From NCBI RefSeq assembly GCF_001424305.1, contig NZ_LMPD01000003.1, positions 358,387 through 422,386 of the forward strand: DNA of 64,000 nucleotides, in the 5' to 3' direction. Source of the DNA: Pedobacter sp. Leaf176 (GTDB lineage Bacteria; Bacteroidota; Bacteroidia; Sphingobacteriales; Sphingobacteriaceae). Below the pieces are notes generated by a model that saw nothing but the letters and a program-made list of their open reading frames with translations, was not told the origin of the DNA and did no database searches. The position numbers and the translations under genes were made by a program. The first letter of the stretch is position 1, and each line of letters starts with the position of its first letter. Positions 9,120-17,440 of this stretch are shown piece by piece.

Positions 9120-10532
9120 TTATTTTAATATTTGGTATAATTCTATGTAATTCGTCGCCGCTTTATCCCAGGAATGATCAATCTTCATCATGGTTTTCCG
9201 CACCGCTTTAAAAGCATTTTTATTATGATATAAATCAACAGCACGATTTACAGCATGTGTAACGTCCCAAACGCTGGTTTGATCGTGGCACAAACCAAAA
9301 CCTCCATCACCAACATCAATTACGGTATCTTTTAAACCACCTACTCTACGTACAATCGGCACCGTTCCGTAACGCAATGCGTAAAGTTGGTTGAGGCCAC
9401 AGGGTTCTACCCTCGAAGGCATCAAGAGGAAATCTGCTCCTGCATACATTTCGTGCGACACTTGTTCATTGTAACCAATGTATGCATTGTATCTTCCTCC
9501 AAAAATATCTTTCAATTGATTTAGCCTTCCTTCAACCCAACTTTCGCCAGAACCTAAAACCAACACATTGATGTTATCGCCATGTTGTTGTAAGGCATTG
9601 TAAAAAATATCAGGAAGTAAATCAGCACCCTTTTCGTCAACCAACCTACCTATGAAGGTAAAAAGCGGTTTCGATGCATCTAACTGAAAAACATCGCACA
9701 GTGCCTTTTTGTTTGCGGCTTTCCCGTTTTCAACTGTTTTTAAATTGTAACCTTTTAAAAGCATAGAATCCGTTTGAGGATTCCAAACTTCGGTGTCAAT
9801 TCCATTTAAAATCCCGGCGCATTTCCATCGCTCTTGCCTTAATAAACTCTCCAAACCCCGGGCGCTGCTCATCATTTCTTCAAGGTAGCTAGGGGAAACC
9901 GTCGTTACCCTCCATGCGCATTTTATTGCAGATGCAAGTGGATTAATTGCGTCTTCCCAGCCTAATAATCCACCCTTCCATAAATCGAAAGCAGGCAGAT
10001 AGTATAATTTATCCCAGCCAAATTGCCCTTGATATTGCGCGTTGTGAATGGTTAAAATAGTTGGAACCTTACTGATATTCTGGTATTTCAAACAATTCGA
10101 AACCATAAAAGGAATCAAACCTGTGTGGTGATCATGACAATGAATTACATCCGGACGGTGCTCCCATTGGGCCATCCAGTCTAAAGTGGCAATTTGAAAA
10201 GCAACAAAACGTTCCGTGTCATCGGCGTAACCGTAAACATTTGGTCTATCAGTTAAGCCCTGAATATGAACAATGTACAAATCAAAACCTAGTTTGTTGG
10301 TTTTTTCTTTTAAAATCCGGTATGAAAAATGGTGGTTTCCATAGTTAGACCATGCATCGTAAGCAACTTCAAATTCACTTTCCCTGATAAACTTGGTTTC
10401 ATAGGCTGGAACAACAACTTTGGCAATATGTCCAACTTTATTCTGGTATTTCGGTAAGGCCCCTACTACGTCGGCTAAACCACCAACTTTCGCAACAGGG
10501 TAACATTCGGCGCTTATATGTATAATTTCCAT
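9120..10532 (-). CDS. glgA: Glycogen synthase (ADP-glucose type, GT5)
   Basis: GlgA extends alpha-1,4-glucan chains from ADP-glucose. The protein of about 470 residues shows the N-terminal IIHISAECYPVAKVGGLADVVGALPK with the donor-binding KVGG motif. It also has DVIHCHDHHTGLIPF, NGIDTEVWNP, the FIGRLVDEKGADLL segment, and the GT-B C-terminal SRVEPCGLNQLYALRYGT-VPIVRRVGGLKDTV block. ATG 10532 is preferred to the in-frame TTG at 10535. It heads the glgA-glgC operon. The 308 bp upstream hold the terminator of the next gene and no clear promoter. Confidence 0.96.
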   Translation of the reverse strand: MEIIHISAECYPVAKVGGLADVVGALPKYQNKVGHIAKVVVPAYETKFIRESEFEVAYDAWSNYGNHHFSYRILKEKTNKLGFDLYIVHIQGLTDRPNVYGYADDTERFVAFQIATLDWMAQWEHRPDVIHCHDHHTGLIPFMVSNCLKYQNISKVPTILTIHNAQYQGQFGWDKLYYLPAFDLWKGGLLGWEDAINPLASAIKCAWRVTTVSPSYLEEMMSSARGLESLLRQERWKCAGILNGIDTEVWNPQTDSMLLKGYNLKTVENGKAANKKALCDVFQLDASKPLFTFIGRLVDEKGADLLPDIFYNALQQHGDNINVLVLGSGESWVEGRLNQLKDIFGGRYNAYIGYNEQVSHEMYAGADFLLMPSRVEPCGLNQLYALRYGTVPIVRRVGGLKDTVIDVGDGGFGLCHDQTSVWDVTHAVNRAVDLYHNKNAFKAVRKTMMKIDHSWDKAATNYIELYQILK

Positions 10533-10780
10533 CAAATATTTGGTGTAGATAACTGTGTTAAGTTAGTAATTGTTTTCCGATTTGAAAATAATTCAAATTA
10601 ATTTTTGAAGATGAATTTCCAGTAGATTTAGAAGATTATCTCAAATTAAAACAACCAATATAAATAATTGAGTGTTCCTTTTTTCGAAAGAAAATTAAGC
10701 AACTGTTCATAAACCCATTGGATAGCTAAACATAACCATCTGCGAAAATCAGCGTAATCTGCGGGAGATATACTAACGCA

Positions 10781-10810
10781 AAAAACCGCTAACTTTCGCC
10801 GGCGGTTTTT
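10781..10810 (-). terminator. Intrinsic terminator after the second methyltransferase gene
   Basis: The stem AAAAACCGC (10781-10789) pairs with GCGGTTTTT (10802-10810). It is U-rich in both directions, and on the minus strand the hairpin runs into TTTTTT. It lies 34 bp past the stop of the divergent uroporphyrinogen methyltransferase paralogue. The rest of 10536-10843 shows nothing further. Confidence 0.8.
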
Positions 10811-10843
10811 AACAACAAAACAAATATATAGTTCTTTTAACTT

Positions 10844-11638
10844 TTAATATTCTTCAGCAATAATTTCATAGAAATCTCTGATGGGCTGGAATTGAGGGTG
10901 TAAGGAAACCACATCTCCAAAAACCAACAATGCAGGCGCTGTAATTTTTTTATCCTCCACAACTTCAGCAATGGTATCTACAATGCCAACCACAATCTTT
11001 TCCTGTGGCGTAGAACCATTTTGAATCACAGCTACTGGTAATAAACCTTTACTTTCCCCCTGAAAAATAGCAGCGATTTCTTTTACTTTTTCTATCCCGT
11101 TTAAAACGACAATAGTGGCCTTAGTTTTAGCAGCTATATATAAATCTTCAGATATTCCTCCTTTAGAATTTGTACCGGTTACTGCCCAAAAACTTTCGCT
11201 TAAGTCTTTATAAATCATTGGGATTTTCTGCAAACTCGGTGCTCCTGTTGCACTCGAAATGCCTGGAATAATTTCTGTAGGAATGCTATAAGACTCTGCA
11301 GCATCAATTTCCTCGTAACCTTTCGCAAAGAAAAAAGGGTCGCCGCTTTTTAATCGAACTACATGACCATAGTTTAAAGCATAATCTACAATCAGCTTAT
11401 TAACCGCATCCTGCGAGAAATCTTCATCGTCGGTACGTTTACCAACATAAACTTTTGGAATACCTTCTGGTGCATAACACAGTAAAGCTTCGTTCACATT
11501 TGCATCGTATAAAACAACATCAGCTGTTTTTAATGCTTTAACACCTTTTAAACTAAATAAGTCCGGGTCGCCAGGACCAGCACCTATCAATGTAATTTTT
11601 GGTTCAATGTTCGCTTTTTCTACTTTGGTTAAAATCAT
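10844..11638 (-). CDS. Divergent uroporphyrinogen-III C-methyltransferase paralogue
   Basis: This 264-residue protein of the SUMT/CobA class-III methyltransferase fold is clearly a paralogue of the product of the gene at 17424-18194. Both share ITLxGAGPGDPDL, LYDA.NEALL, YALNYGHVVRLK and the IPGISS segment. Conserved positions are changed in this copy. The SAM-site motif GGDPFVFGRG reads SGDPFFFAKG here, and the PVTHRGLSES segment reads PMIYKDLSES. It may have altered or weak methyltransferase activity, or a different substrate. It has its own promoter-like element (11679-11713) matching that of the sulfite reductase gene, so it is probably co-regulated with sulfate assimilation. Confidence 0.85.
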   Translation of the reverse strand: MILTKVEKANIEPKITLIGAGPGDPDLFSLKGVKALKTADVVLYDANVNEALLCYAPEGIPKVYVGKRTDDEDFSQDAVNKLIVDYALNYGHVVRLKSGDPFFFAKGYEEIDAAESYSIPTEIIPGISSATGAPSLQKIPMIYKDLSESFWAVTGTNSKGGISEDLYIAAKTKATIVVLNGIEKVKEIAAIFQGESKGLLPVAVIQNGSTPQEKIVVGIVDTIAEVVEDKKITAPALLVFGDVVSLHPQFQPIRDFYEIIAEEY

Positions 11639-11678
11639 GTCAGAAAATATTAGCTCGTGATAATTCTTATTAATTACA

Positions 11679-11713
11679 CAAATATATAAAGTCTATAGAA
11701 ATTGTAGTAATTT
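11679..11713 (-). promoter_or_regulatory. Shared 35-bp promoter/operator element, copy A
   Basis: Read on the minus strand, this 35-bp block ends in TATATTTG (11686-11679), a good TAnnTTTG -7 box. It matches the block at 20550-20584 at 32 of 35 positions. It lies 41 bp upstream of the second methyltransferase start. No -33 TTG is visible at normal spacing, so the conserved upstream part (ACTAC..TT.CTATA) may be a regulator site. Confidence 0.65.
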
Positions 11714-12096
11714 ATTTTAAAATAATTTTTATAATAGAGTACCATCGTTGCGAGGCACGAAGCAATCTTTATGCGATTGTTATTATTTCAACTGTAATGA
11801 TCTCAGATTGCTTGTTGTTTCGCCGCGAAACTGTTCTTGACTTTGTTATTCTGAGTGCAACGAAGAATCTGCAACTCATTATCATTGCTTCATTTATGTT
11901 CACAATGTAACGGGAAAGACAATTTCTATAAGTTAAATGACTGATTTTAATAAAAAGATTTCTCGGCTGCGCTCAAAATGACGACGGTGGTTGAAATTGG
12001 AGATTAAAAAAGTCTTAGCGAGACGCTAAGACTAGTATAAGTGAGATTGCCTCATGCCTAGCAATCACGATCATGAGATTTTACTAATATTATAAT
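11714..12096. repeat. Intergenic region with dispersed imperfect palindromes
   Basis: No gene is visible. A 26-bp imperfect inverted pair runs from about 11845 (GTTATTCTGAGTGCAACGAA) to 11982 (CTCGGCTGCGCTCAAAATGAC). A second pair is built on CGAGGCACGAAGCAATCT (about 11751) and AGATTGCTT near 11814. This has the character of small non-autonomous palindromic repeats. The last part holds the terminator of the lipoprotein gene. Confidence 0.5.
12011..12033 (-). terminator. Intrinsic terminator after the small lipoprotein gene
   Basis: AGTCTTAGCG (12011-12020) and CGCTAAGACT (12024-12033) form a perfect 10-bp stem with a 3-nt loop. On the minus strand it is followed by TTTTTT (12010-12005). It lies 63 bp after the lipoprotein stop. 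Confidence 0.85.
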
Positions 12097-12561
12097 TTAC
12101 TTACAAGGCACTTCAGCAAAAGTAAACTTACCTGCTTCATAATTAATTGGTTTGCCTTTCACAAAATAGGAACGCCCCAAAGTAGTTTCAATTTGCGCGA
12201 CACCCATAATCAGTTTTCCATCCTTCTTTAAAAATGCAAGTGGGTTGGTAAATGCTCTTGTTGTATCACCGCCGGTGTTAAAACGATAATCAACTAAAAG
12301 TGTATCGCCATTGAATTTACCATCTATTTGTCCGTTATTCTGCGGTTTTTCTCCGTATTTGATAAGCAAGGAACCGGTGACTTTCCCAGATGCCAGCGTT
12401 TTCACTACCATTGCAGCACTATCCTTTTCAAAAGAGGAGGCATAACAGGTTTGATTCATAACAGAATCTGTTTTGGTCACGTCAGCCTTTTTAACTGACG
12501 AATTACAAGCATAAACAAATGGAAAAGCTGCAAGAGCAAGGTAAATAATTCTATTTTTCAT
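12097..12561 (-). CDS. Small lipoprotein of unknown function
   Basis: I do not recognise a family. The 154-residue product has a lipoprotein signal peptide (MKNRIIYLALAAFPFVYAC, cleavage before Cys19). A lysine/serine-rich stretch follows, then a small beta-rich body with SGKVTGSLLIKYGEKPQNNGQIDGKF, which resembles secreted NlpE/META-like periplasmic folds in style only. It is probably anchored in the outer or inner membrane facing the periplasm. It lies downstream of cysN with a 160-bp gap and has its own terminator, so it may be a separate unit. Confidence 0.75.
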   Translation of the reverse strand: MKNRIIYLALAAFPFVYACNSSVKKADVTKTDSVMNQTCYASSFEKDSAAMVVKTLASGKVTGSLLIKYGEKPQNNGQIDGKFNGDTLLVDYRFNTGGDTTRAFTNPLAFLKKDGKLIMGVAQIETTLGRSYFVKGKPINYEAGKFTFAEVPCK

Positions 12562-12721
12562 CTTTTGATGTTTTAATTTAAACAGTTATGAAAGTATGAA
12601 AATACGATGAAAAGTTCTTTCCATTTCCATAAAGAAAAATTTTTTAAAATGAAAAACGAAGCTACTATCTCTGGTGCCTATTAAATCGCTTACCCTAAAT
12701 TATTAAAGGGCGTGTTTGGAT

Positions 12722-13972
12722 TTATTCAACTGCTGCTCTAAACATTAAAGCGCCTACAGTTAAATTCGTTCTGCTATCCACTAAAATAGCTGAGCCATTT
12801 GCCCGGTTATCATCATATAAATCGAAAGCCAGAGCGTCAGCTGTTTTCACAATTACTTTACCGATGTCATTTAATTTGAATTCATCAGCAGGATGTTTTT
12901 CCAGCGTATTGATATCAACCTTATGCAAAATTTCGCTGATTTTGCACTTCGTTACTTTACTGTTATGCTGAATCAAATACGTTATTGAAGTATCCAGAGC
13001 ACGTCCGTCCATCCAGCATAAATCGGCTTCAATCAATTTCGATTCTTGTGGCAAAGCTGATGCATTCACAATGGTATCGCCGCGACTGATGTCTACATCA
13101 TCTTTTAAGTGAATGGTAACCGACTGTCCAGCATGCGCAGCGTCCGGAATTTGGTCAAAGAACTCAATTTTTTCGATGGTAGAGCTTGCGCCTGATGGTA
13201 AAACCGTCACTTTATCATTCAAGTTAAAAGTTCCGCTCAAAACACGACCCGCATAACCACGATAATCGTGTAATTCTTCCGTTTGAGGGCGAATAACCCA
13301 CTGAACAGGCATTCGGGCCAACTGAGATTTATCCAGGTTATCGGTATCAACTTTCTCTAAGAAGTGCAACAAACTTTCGCCTTCGTACCAATCCATACGT
13401 TCAGAATTTTGAACGATGTTATCCCCTTTCAGCGCACTAACCGGAATATAATTAACATCAACCAACTTCAGTTGCTGTGCTAATACTTTGTATTTCTCTA
13501 TAATTGAACTATAAACATCCTGACTATAATCAACCATATCCATTTTATTGATACAAACAACAATGTGCTTAATACCCAATAATGAAACCAGGTACGAATG
13601 GCGGATGGTTTGCTCGACCACACCATTGCGGGCATCAATTAAAATAATGGCAAGATTCGCTGTAGATGCACCTGTAACCATATTTCTGGTGTACTGAATA
13701 TGGCCAGGCGTATCAGCAATGATAAACTTGCGCTTATCGGTTTGAAAATATTTGTAAGCCACATCGATGGTAATTCCCTGTTCCCGTTCTGCCCTTAAAC
13801 CGTCGGTTAAAATAGCCAAATCTATTGTTCCATCATCGTTTTTACGGTTAGAGTTCTGTAAGGCCTCCAACTGGTCTGCTAAGATGGAATCAGTATCGTA
13901 TAACAAACGGCCGATTAAGGTGCTTTTACCATCGTCTACACTGCCTGCTGTAAAAAATTTTAATATGTTCAT
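12722..13972 (-). CDS. cysN: Sulfate adenylyltransferase large (GTPase) subunit
   Basis: CysN is the regulatory GTPase of ATP sulfurylase, driving APS formation from sulfate and ATP. The 416-residue protein is EF-Tu-like. It shows G1 GSVDDGKSTLIGRLL, the switch segment REQGITIDVAYKYF, G3 DTPGH, G4 NKMD and two following beta-barrel domains. It lacks a C-terminal APS kinase (CysC) domain, which fits the APS-reductase route indicated by the neighbouring cysH. It is the last sulfur gene of the minus-strand cluster. cysD lies 198 bp upstream, across a spacer with an 18-bp inverted repeat. Confidence 0.96.
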   Translation of the reverse strand: MNILKFFTAGSVDDGKSTLIGRLLYDTDSILADQLEALQNSNRKNDDGTIDLAILTDGLRAEREQGITIDVAYKYFQTDKRKFIIADTPGHIQYTRNMVTGASTANLAIILIDARNGVVEQTIRHSYLVSLLGIKHIVVCINKMDMVDYSQDVYSSIIEKYKVLAQQLKLVDVNYIPVSALKGDNIVQNSERMDWYEGESLLHFLEKVDTDNLDKSQLARMPVQWVIRPQTEELHDYRGYAGRVLSGTFNLNDKVTVLPSGASSTIEKIEFFDQIPDAAHAGQSVTIHLKDDVDISRGDTIVNASALPQESKLIEADLCWMDGRALDTSITYLIQHNSKVTKCKISEILHKVDINTLEKHPADEFKLNDIGKVIVKTADALAFDLYDDNRANGSAILVDSRTNLTVGALMFRAAVE

Positions 13973-13992
13973 GCTTATAGTATTAAGATATT

Positions 13993-14154
13993 AGTATCAA
14001 GTATCAAGACGAATTTCAGTCTATCAATTCCATACCTAGTATCAAGATTTTGGTATCAAGTATCGAGACAAATCACATAATACCATTTCTCTAGTCATAA
14101 TGAATTGTCAAAAGTTTAGTTTTTAGTTGGCATCCAGTCTTGATACTTGATACT
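13993..14154. repeat. 18-bp perfect inverted repeat in the cysD-cysN spacer
   Basis: AGTATCAAGTATCAAGAC at 13993-14010 recurs exactly inverted at 14137-14154. A third near-copy (GGTATCAAGTATCGAGAC) lies at 14052-14069 in the first orientation. The repeat fills much of the 198-bp spacer between two genes that are normally adjacent. It could fold the cysDN transcript or be a repeat-family remnant. Confidence 0.7.
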
Positions 14155-14170
14155 AACTATTAAGTACTCC

Positions 14171-15076
14171 CTAAAAATACCCGCCTTTTTTCCTGTCTTC
14201 CATTGCTGCTTCCGAAACTTTATCGTCCATCCGGGCCCCACGCTCAGAAATTTTTGAAGAACTGATTTCAGTGATAATATCATCGATTAAAATTGCTTCG
14301 GACTCTACCGCAGCGGTACAAGACATATCGCCAACCGTACGAAAACGTACCTGCTTGCGAAACACAACATCTTCATTATCCATATTTAAAAACGGAGAAG
14401 CCGCCATTAATTGCCCGTTTCTGGTGATCACTTCACGCTCATGAGAGAAATAAATGCTTGGCAATTCGATGTTTTCTCTTCGAATGTAGTTCCAAACATC
14501 AAGTTCGGTCCAGTTACTGATAGGGAATACACGCACATTTTCGCCCTTATGGATTTTACCATTGTAAATATTCCATAGTTCAGGGCGTTGGCGTTTTGGG
14601 TCCCACTGACCGAACTCATCGCGAACAGAGAAAATGCGCTCTTTTGCCCTGGCTTTCTCCTCATCTCTTCTGGCACCACCAATACACGCATCGAATTCAT
14701 ATTTCGCGATTGTATCCAATAATGTAACCGTTTGTAAAGCATTTCTACTGGCATTTTTCCCTTTTTGCTCTACCACTTTACCTTGGTCAATCGATTCCTG
14801 AACCGAACCAATGATTAATTTTTCGCCGATTCTTTCAATCATTTTATCACGATAATCGATCGTTTCCTGAAAGTTATGACCGGTATCAATGTGTACCAAA
14901 GGAAAAGGAAATTTCCCTGGACGAAAAGCTTTTTCGGCCAAACGAACTAATGTGATTGAATCTTTCCCGCCAGAAAATAATAAGGCAGGTTTTTCAAATT
15001 GTCCTGCAACTTCACGCAAAATGTGAATGGCCTCCGCCTCCAGTTCATCTAAATAATCAAAGTTATATGTACTCAT
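14171..15076 (-). CDS. cysD: Sulfate adenylyltransferase small (catalytic) subunit
   Basis: CysD is the catalytic partner of CysN and forms APS from ATP and sulfate. The 301-residue protein has the PP-loop LLFSGGKDSITLVRLAEKAF near residues 30-50. The family segments VHIDTGHNF, CIGGARRDEEKARAKERIFS, FPISNWTELDVW and the C-terminal DDKVSEAAMEDRKKGGYF are all present. Length matches the family. It lies between cysH and cysN on the same strand, in the order expected for a sulfate activation operon. Confidence 0.96.
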   Translation of the reverse strand: MSTYNFDYLDELEAEAIHILREVAGQFEKPALLFSGGKDSITLVRLAEKAFRPGKFPFPLVHIDTGHNFQETIDYRDKMIERIGEKLIIGSVQESIDQGKVVEQKGKNASRNALQTVTLLDTIAKYEFDACIGGARRDEEKARAKERIFSVRDEFGQWDPKRQRPELWNIYNGKIHKGENVRVFPISNWTELDVWNYIRRENIELPSIYFSHEREVITRNGQLMAASPFLNMDNEDVVFRKQVRFRTVGDMSCTAAVESEAILIDDIITEISSSKISERGARMDDKVSEAAMEDRKKGGYF

Positions 15077-15221
15077 TTAAAATTGTTGTAATGTTTGATT
15101 GTTGAATGTTCAACTTATTTGTTGTTGTAGTAGTGGCAATTAATTCCTCCCCCTGCCCCCTCCAAAGGGGGAAACCCCTCAAAGTTCGCCGTCTATTCGA
15201 CTAAGCTTTTAGCTTTAGTCT
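15077..15221. repeat. Spacer hairpins between cysH and cysD
   Basis: The 145-bp spacer holds a perfect GC hairpin (CCCCCT-CCAA-AGGGGG, about 15160-15175). A second AT-rich inverted stretch is built from AAGCTTTTAGCTTTAGTCTTTAAGCTT just after the cysH stop. Similar AGTCTTTTAGCTT text occurs at 1670-1690. These look like dispersed palindromes that could process or partly terminate the cys transcript. Confidence 0.5.
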
Positions 15222-15926
15222 TTAAGCTTTTTCAGTTGCATGCAAACCACACTCTTTTTTACTTTGATCTTCCCACCACCATCTTCCCGCTCTAAAATCT
15301 TCTCCGGGTTGTACTGCTCTTGTACAAGGCGCACAACCAATGCTTGGAAAACCTTTATCATGTAAAGTGTTGTAAACGATATTATTTTCTTTAATAAAAG
15401 TTTTAACGTCTTCCAAAGTCCAGTCAAAAATGGGGTGGAATTTTATTAGTTTATTGCCCTCATCCCATTCTAAATCGTGCATATCTTCACGGTTAGCGCT
15501 CTGCTCAGCCCTAATTCCGGTAACCCAAATCTCGTTTCCTGTTAATGCTCTTTTCAACGGTTCGATTTTACGGATGTAACAGCATTCTTTTCTATTTTCT
15601 ACTGACTCGTAAAAACTGTTTGGACCCTTTGTATTCACCATATCCTGCAACAGCTCATTTTTGGGATAATAGGCATGAATCGGTTTGTTGTAAACTTCTA
15701 AAGTGCGGTTCCAAACATAATAGGTTTCGGGAAACAAGCGACCTGTTTCAAGCGTGAACACTTTAATTGGAATATCATTGGCAAATATTAAGTGCGTAAT
15801 GGCTTGGTCTTCCCAACCAAAACTGGTTGAAAAAATGATTTTATCTGCAAATCCATCAGCCAGATACCGTAATTTATCTATCGTGCTTAAGCCTGTAAGT
15901 TCTGCCTTTAAATCTTCTACTCCCAT
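15222..15926 (-). CDS. cysH: Adenylylsulfate (APS) reductase, Fe-S type
   Basis: This thioredoxin-dependent reductase turns APS into sulfite. The roughly 234-residue protein has the PAPS-reductase fold. The Cys pairs KECCYIRK (C115/C116) and GCAPCTRAV (C198/C201) bind a [4Fe-4S] cluster in the APS-specific class. The catalytic Cys lies in KKECGLH (C226). This cluster type, together with the absence of cysC, indicates APS rather than PAPS as substrate. ATG 15926 follows the upstream stop within a few bases (TAGTGATG; the GTG at 15929 is an alternative), so translation is coupled to the fusion gene. Confidence 0.93.
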   Translation of the reverse strand: MGVEDLKAELTGLSTIDKLRYLADGFADKIIFSTSFGWEDQAITHLIFANDIPIKVFTLETGRLFPETYYVWNRTLEVYNKPIHAYYPKNELLQDMVNTKGPNSFYESVENRKECCYIRKIEPLKRALTGNEIWVTGIRAEQSANREDMHDLEWDEGNKLIKFHPIFDWTLEDVKTFIKENNIVYNTLHDKGFPSIGCAPCTRAVQPGEDFRAGRWWWEDQSKKECGLHATEKA

Positions 15927-15928
15927 CA

Positions 15929-17440
15929 CTAAATTAATTTTAAAATAAACAAGATCACACTACGCAAACTCACTATCATAACGATGATACCAACCGCTAC
16001 CATAATCGTTTTAGCAGAAATTCTGTTTGAGACTCTTGCCGCAATTGGTGATGCGATGGCACTGCCGATAATGAGGCCTAAAACAGCCTCCCAGTGTTTG
16101 CCCCCTAACATCGTAAAAAACGTTAATGAACTCAATGTGGCGATAAAAAATCTGCTGATTTTAACAGTTCCTAATGAAAATAAGGGATGACGACCACCGG
16201 CAATTAAGCTGGAAAGTACAATTGAACCCCAACCGCCACCAAATGCAGCATCAATAAAACCACCCACAAATCCCAAAAGTCCTATCTTCTTTATTTTTTG
16301 ATCGTTTTTTTTTCTTTTAATATTAAATGCTTTCATCAAAATTATGCCGCCTAAAAACAAAGTGTAAACGGCGACAACAGGCTTCACATAAGCACTATAA
16401 TGTTCTAATGATGATAGAATGTAAGCGCCTAAAACTGCTCCAATTATAGCGGGAATAATCAAAATTTTAAATAATTTCCAGTTTACATTTCCCATCCGGT
16501 AATGCATCCAACCTGCAATTCCATTACTTAAAACTTCAGAAATGTGGATGGCCATACTGGCAGAGGCCGGCGGCAAACCCATTGCCAGAGAAAAAGAGGC
16601 CGTGGTAACGCCATACGACATACCAATCGCGCCATCAACCAGCGCAAATAAAAAGCCAGCACCTAAAAACCAATAAAATAATGGATCGATATTGATTAGG
16701 AAATCCTGAAATTCGGGTTCGGTATTCCATAACGAAAAACCAATTGCCCCAATAAGCAGAATTGCAGCCGACCAGATGAGCCACTTAATGTTTCGCTCTG
16801 CAAAGCTTTTTCGTGGATTGATTAAACTCTGTGTAACCTTATTCAGCTTCTTTACTTTCGACGAAAAATCGCCGTTAAGTGTTTGCCGCAAAGCACTCAT
16901 ATTTTGTAAAGTTTCATCCAGTTCTGCTGGAATTCCTTCATTCAAAATCTGCTTTAACCGTTTTGCAATCGTTGGTGATTTGCCGTTTGTAGAAATCGCA
17001 ATCTTTAAATCGCCTTTCTGAACGATTGAACCCAGATAAAAATCACACAAATCTGGCTTATCGGCTACATTAATAAGCAAACCTTTTTCGTGTGTTACTA
17101 CCCTAATTTCTTCGTTTAAAATATTGTTGTTTGTTGCCGCGAAAACGATATCGATATTTTCCAAATCAGAAACATCAAAGTTTTTTTGTTTCACTTTGAT
17201 TTGTGGATAATCTGCGATAAGCGCATAAACCTCTGGAGAAACCATCTCGGCTACAATGGTAATTTTAGCCTGGCGACTGTTATTTACAATTGCTGTCAAT
17301 TTCTCGAGCCCAATATTGCCCGCACCAATTAATAATGTACGTAGCTTATTCAGTTTAATAAAAACTGGAAAAAGCTGATTACCTTTTTCCTCATCAGAAA
17401 AAGGCAATGCATTATCAGGTTGGCTAGGCAATACTTGCAT
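15929..17440 (-). CDS. Precorrin-2 dehydrogenase fused to a TauE/SafE-type membrane transporter
   Basis: This is a 503-residue fusion. Residues about 25-205 are a Met8/CysG-N siroheme-synthase domain (FPVFIKLNKLRTLLIGAGNIGLEK; VFAATNNNILNEEI; INVADKPDLCDFYLGSIVQKGDLKIAISTNGKSP). This domain oxidises precorrin-2 and can insert iron to make siroheme. From about 220 to the end there are eight or so membrane helices with a duplicated TSUP pattern (GAGFLFALVDGAIGMSYGV; GLLGFVGGFIDAAFGGGWGS). TSUP proteins carry sulfite, sulfonates or sulfate. Context fits siroheme supply for sulfite reductase plus sulfur-anion transport. It overlaps the cobA end by 17 bp and is coupled to cysH. Confidence 0.9.
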   Translation of the reverse strand: MQVLPSQPDNALPFSDEEKGNQLFPVFIKLNKLRTLLIGAGNIGLEKLTAIVNNSRQAKITIVAEMVSPEVYALIADYPQIKVKQKNFDVSDLENIDIVFAATNNNILNEEIRVVTHEKGLLINVADKPDLCDFYLGSIVQKGDLKIAISTNGKSPTIAKRLKQILNEGIPAELDETLQNMSALRQTLNGDFSSKVKKLNKVTQSLINPRKSFAERNIKWLIWSAAILLIGAIGFSLWNTEPEFQDFLINIDPLFYWFLGAGFLFALVDGAIGMSYGVTTASFSLAMGLPPASASMAIHISEVLSNGIAGWMHYRMGNVNWKLFKILIIPAIIGAVLGAYILSSLEHYSAYVKPVVAVYTLFLGGIILMKAFNIKRKKNDQKIKKIGLLGFVGGFIDAAFGGGWGSIVLSSLIAGGRHPLFSLGTVKISRFFIATLSSLTFFTMLGGKHWEAVLGLIIGSAIASPIAARVSNRISAKTIMVAVGIIVMIVSLRSVILFILKLI

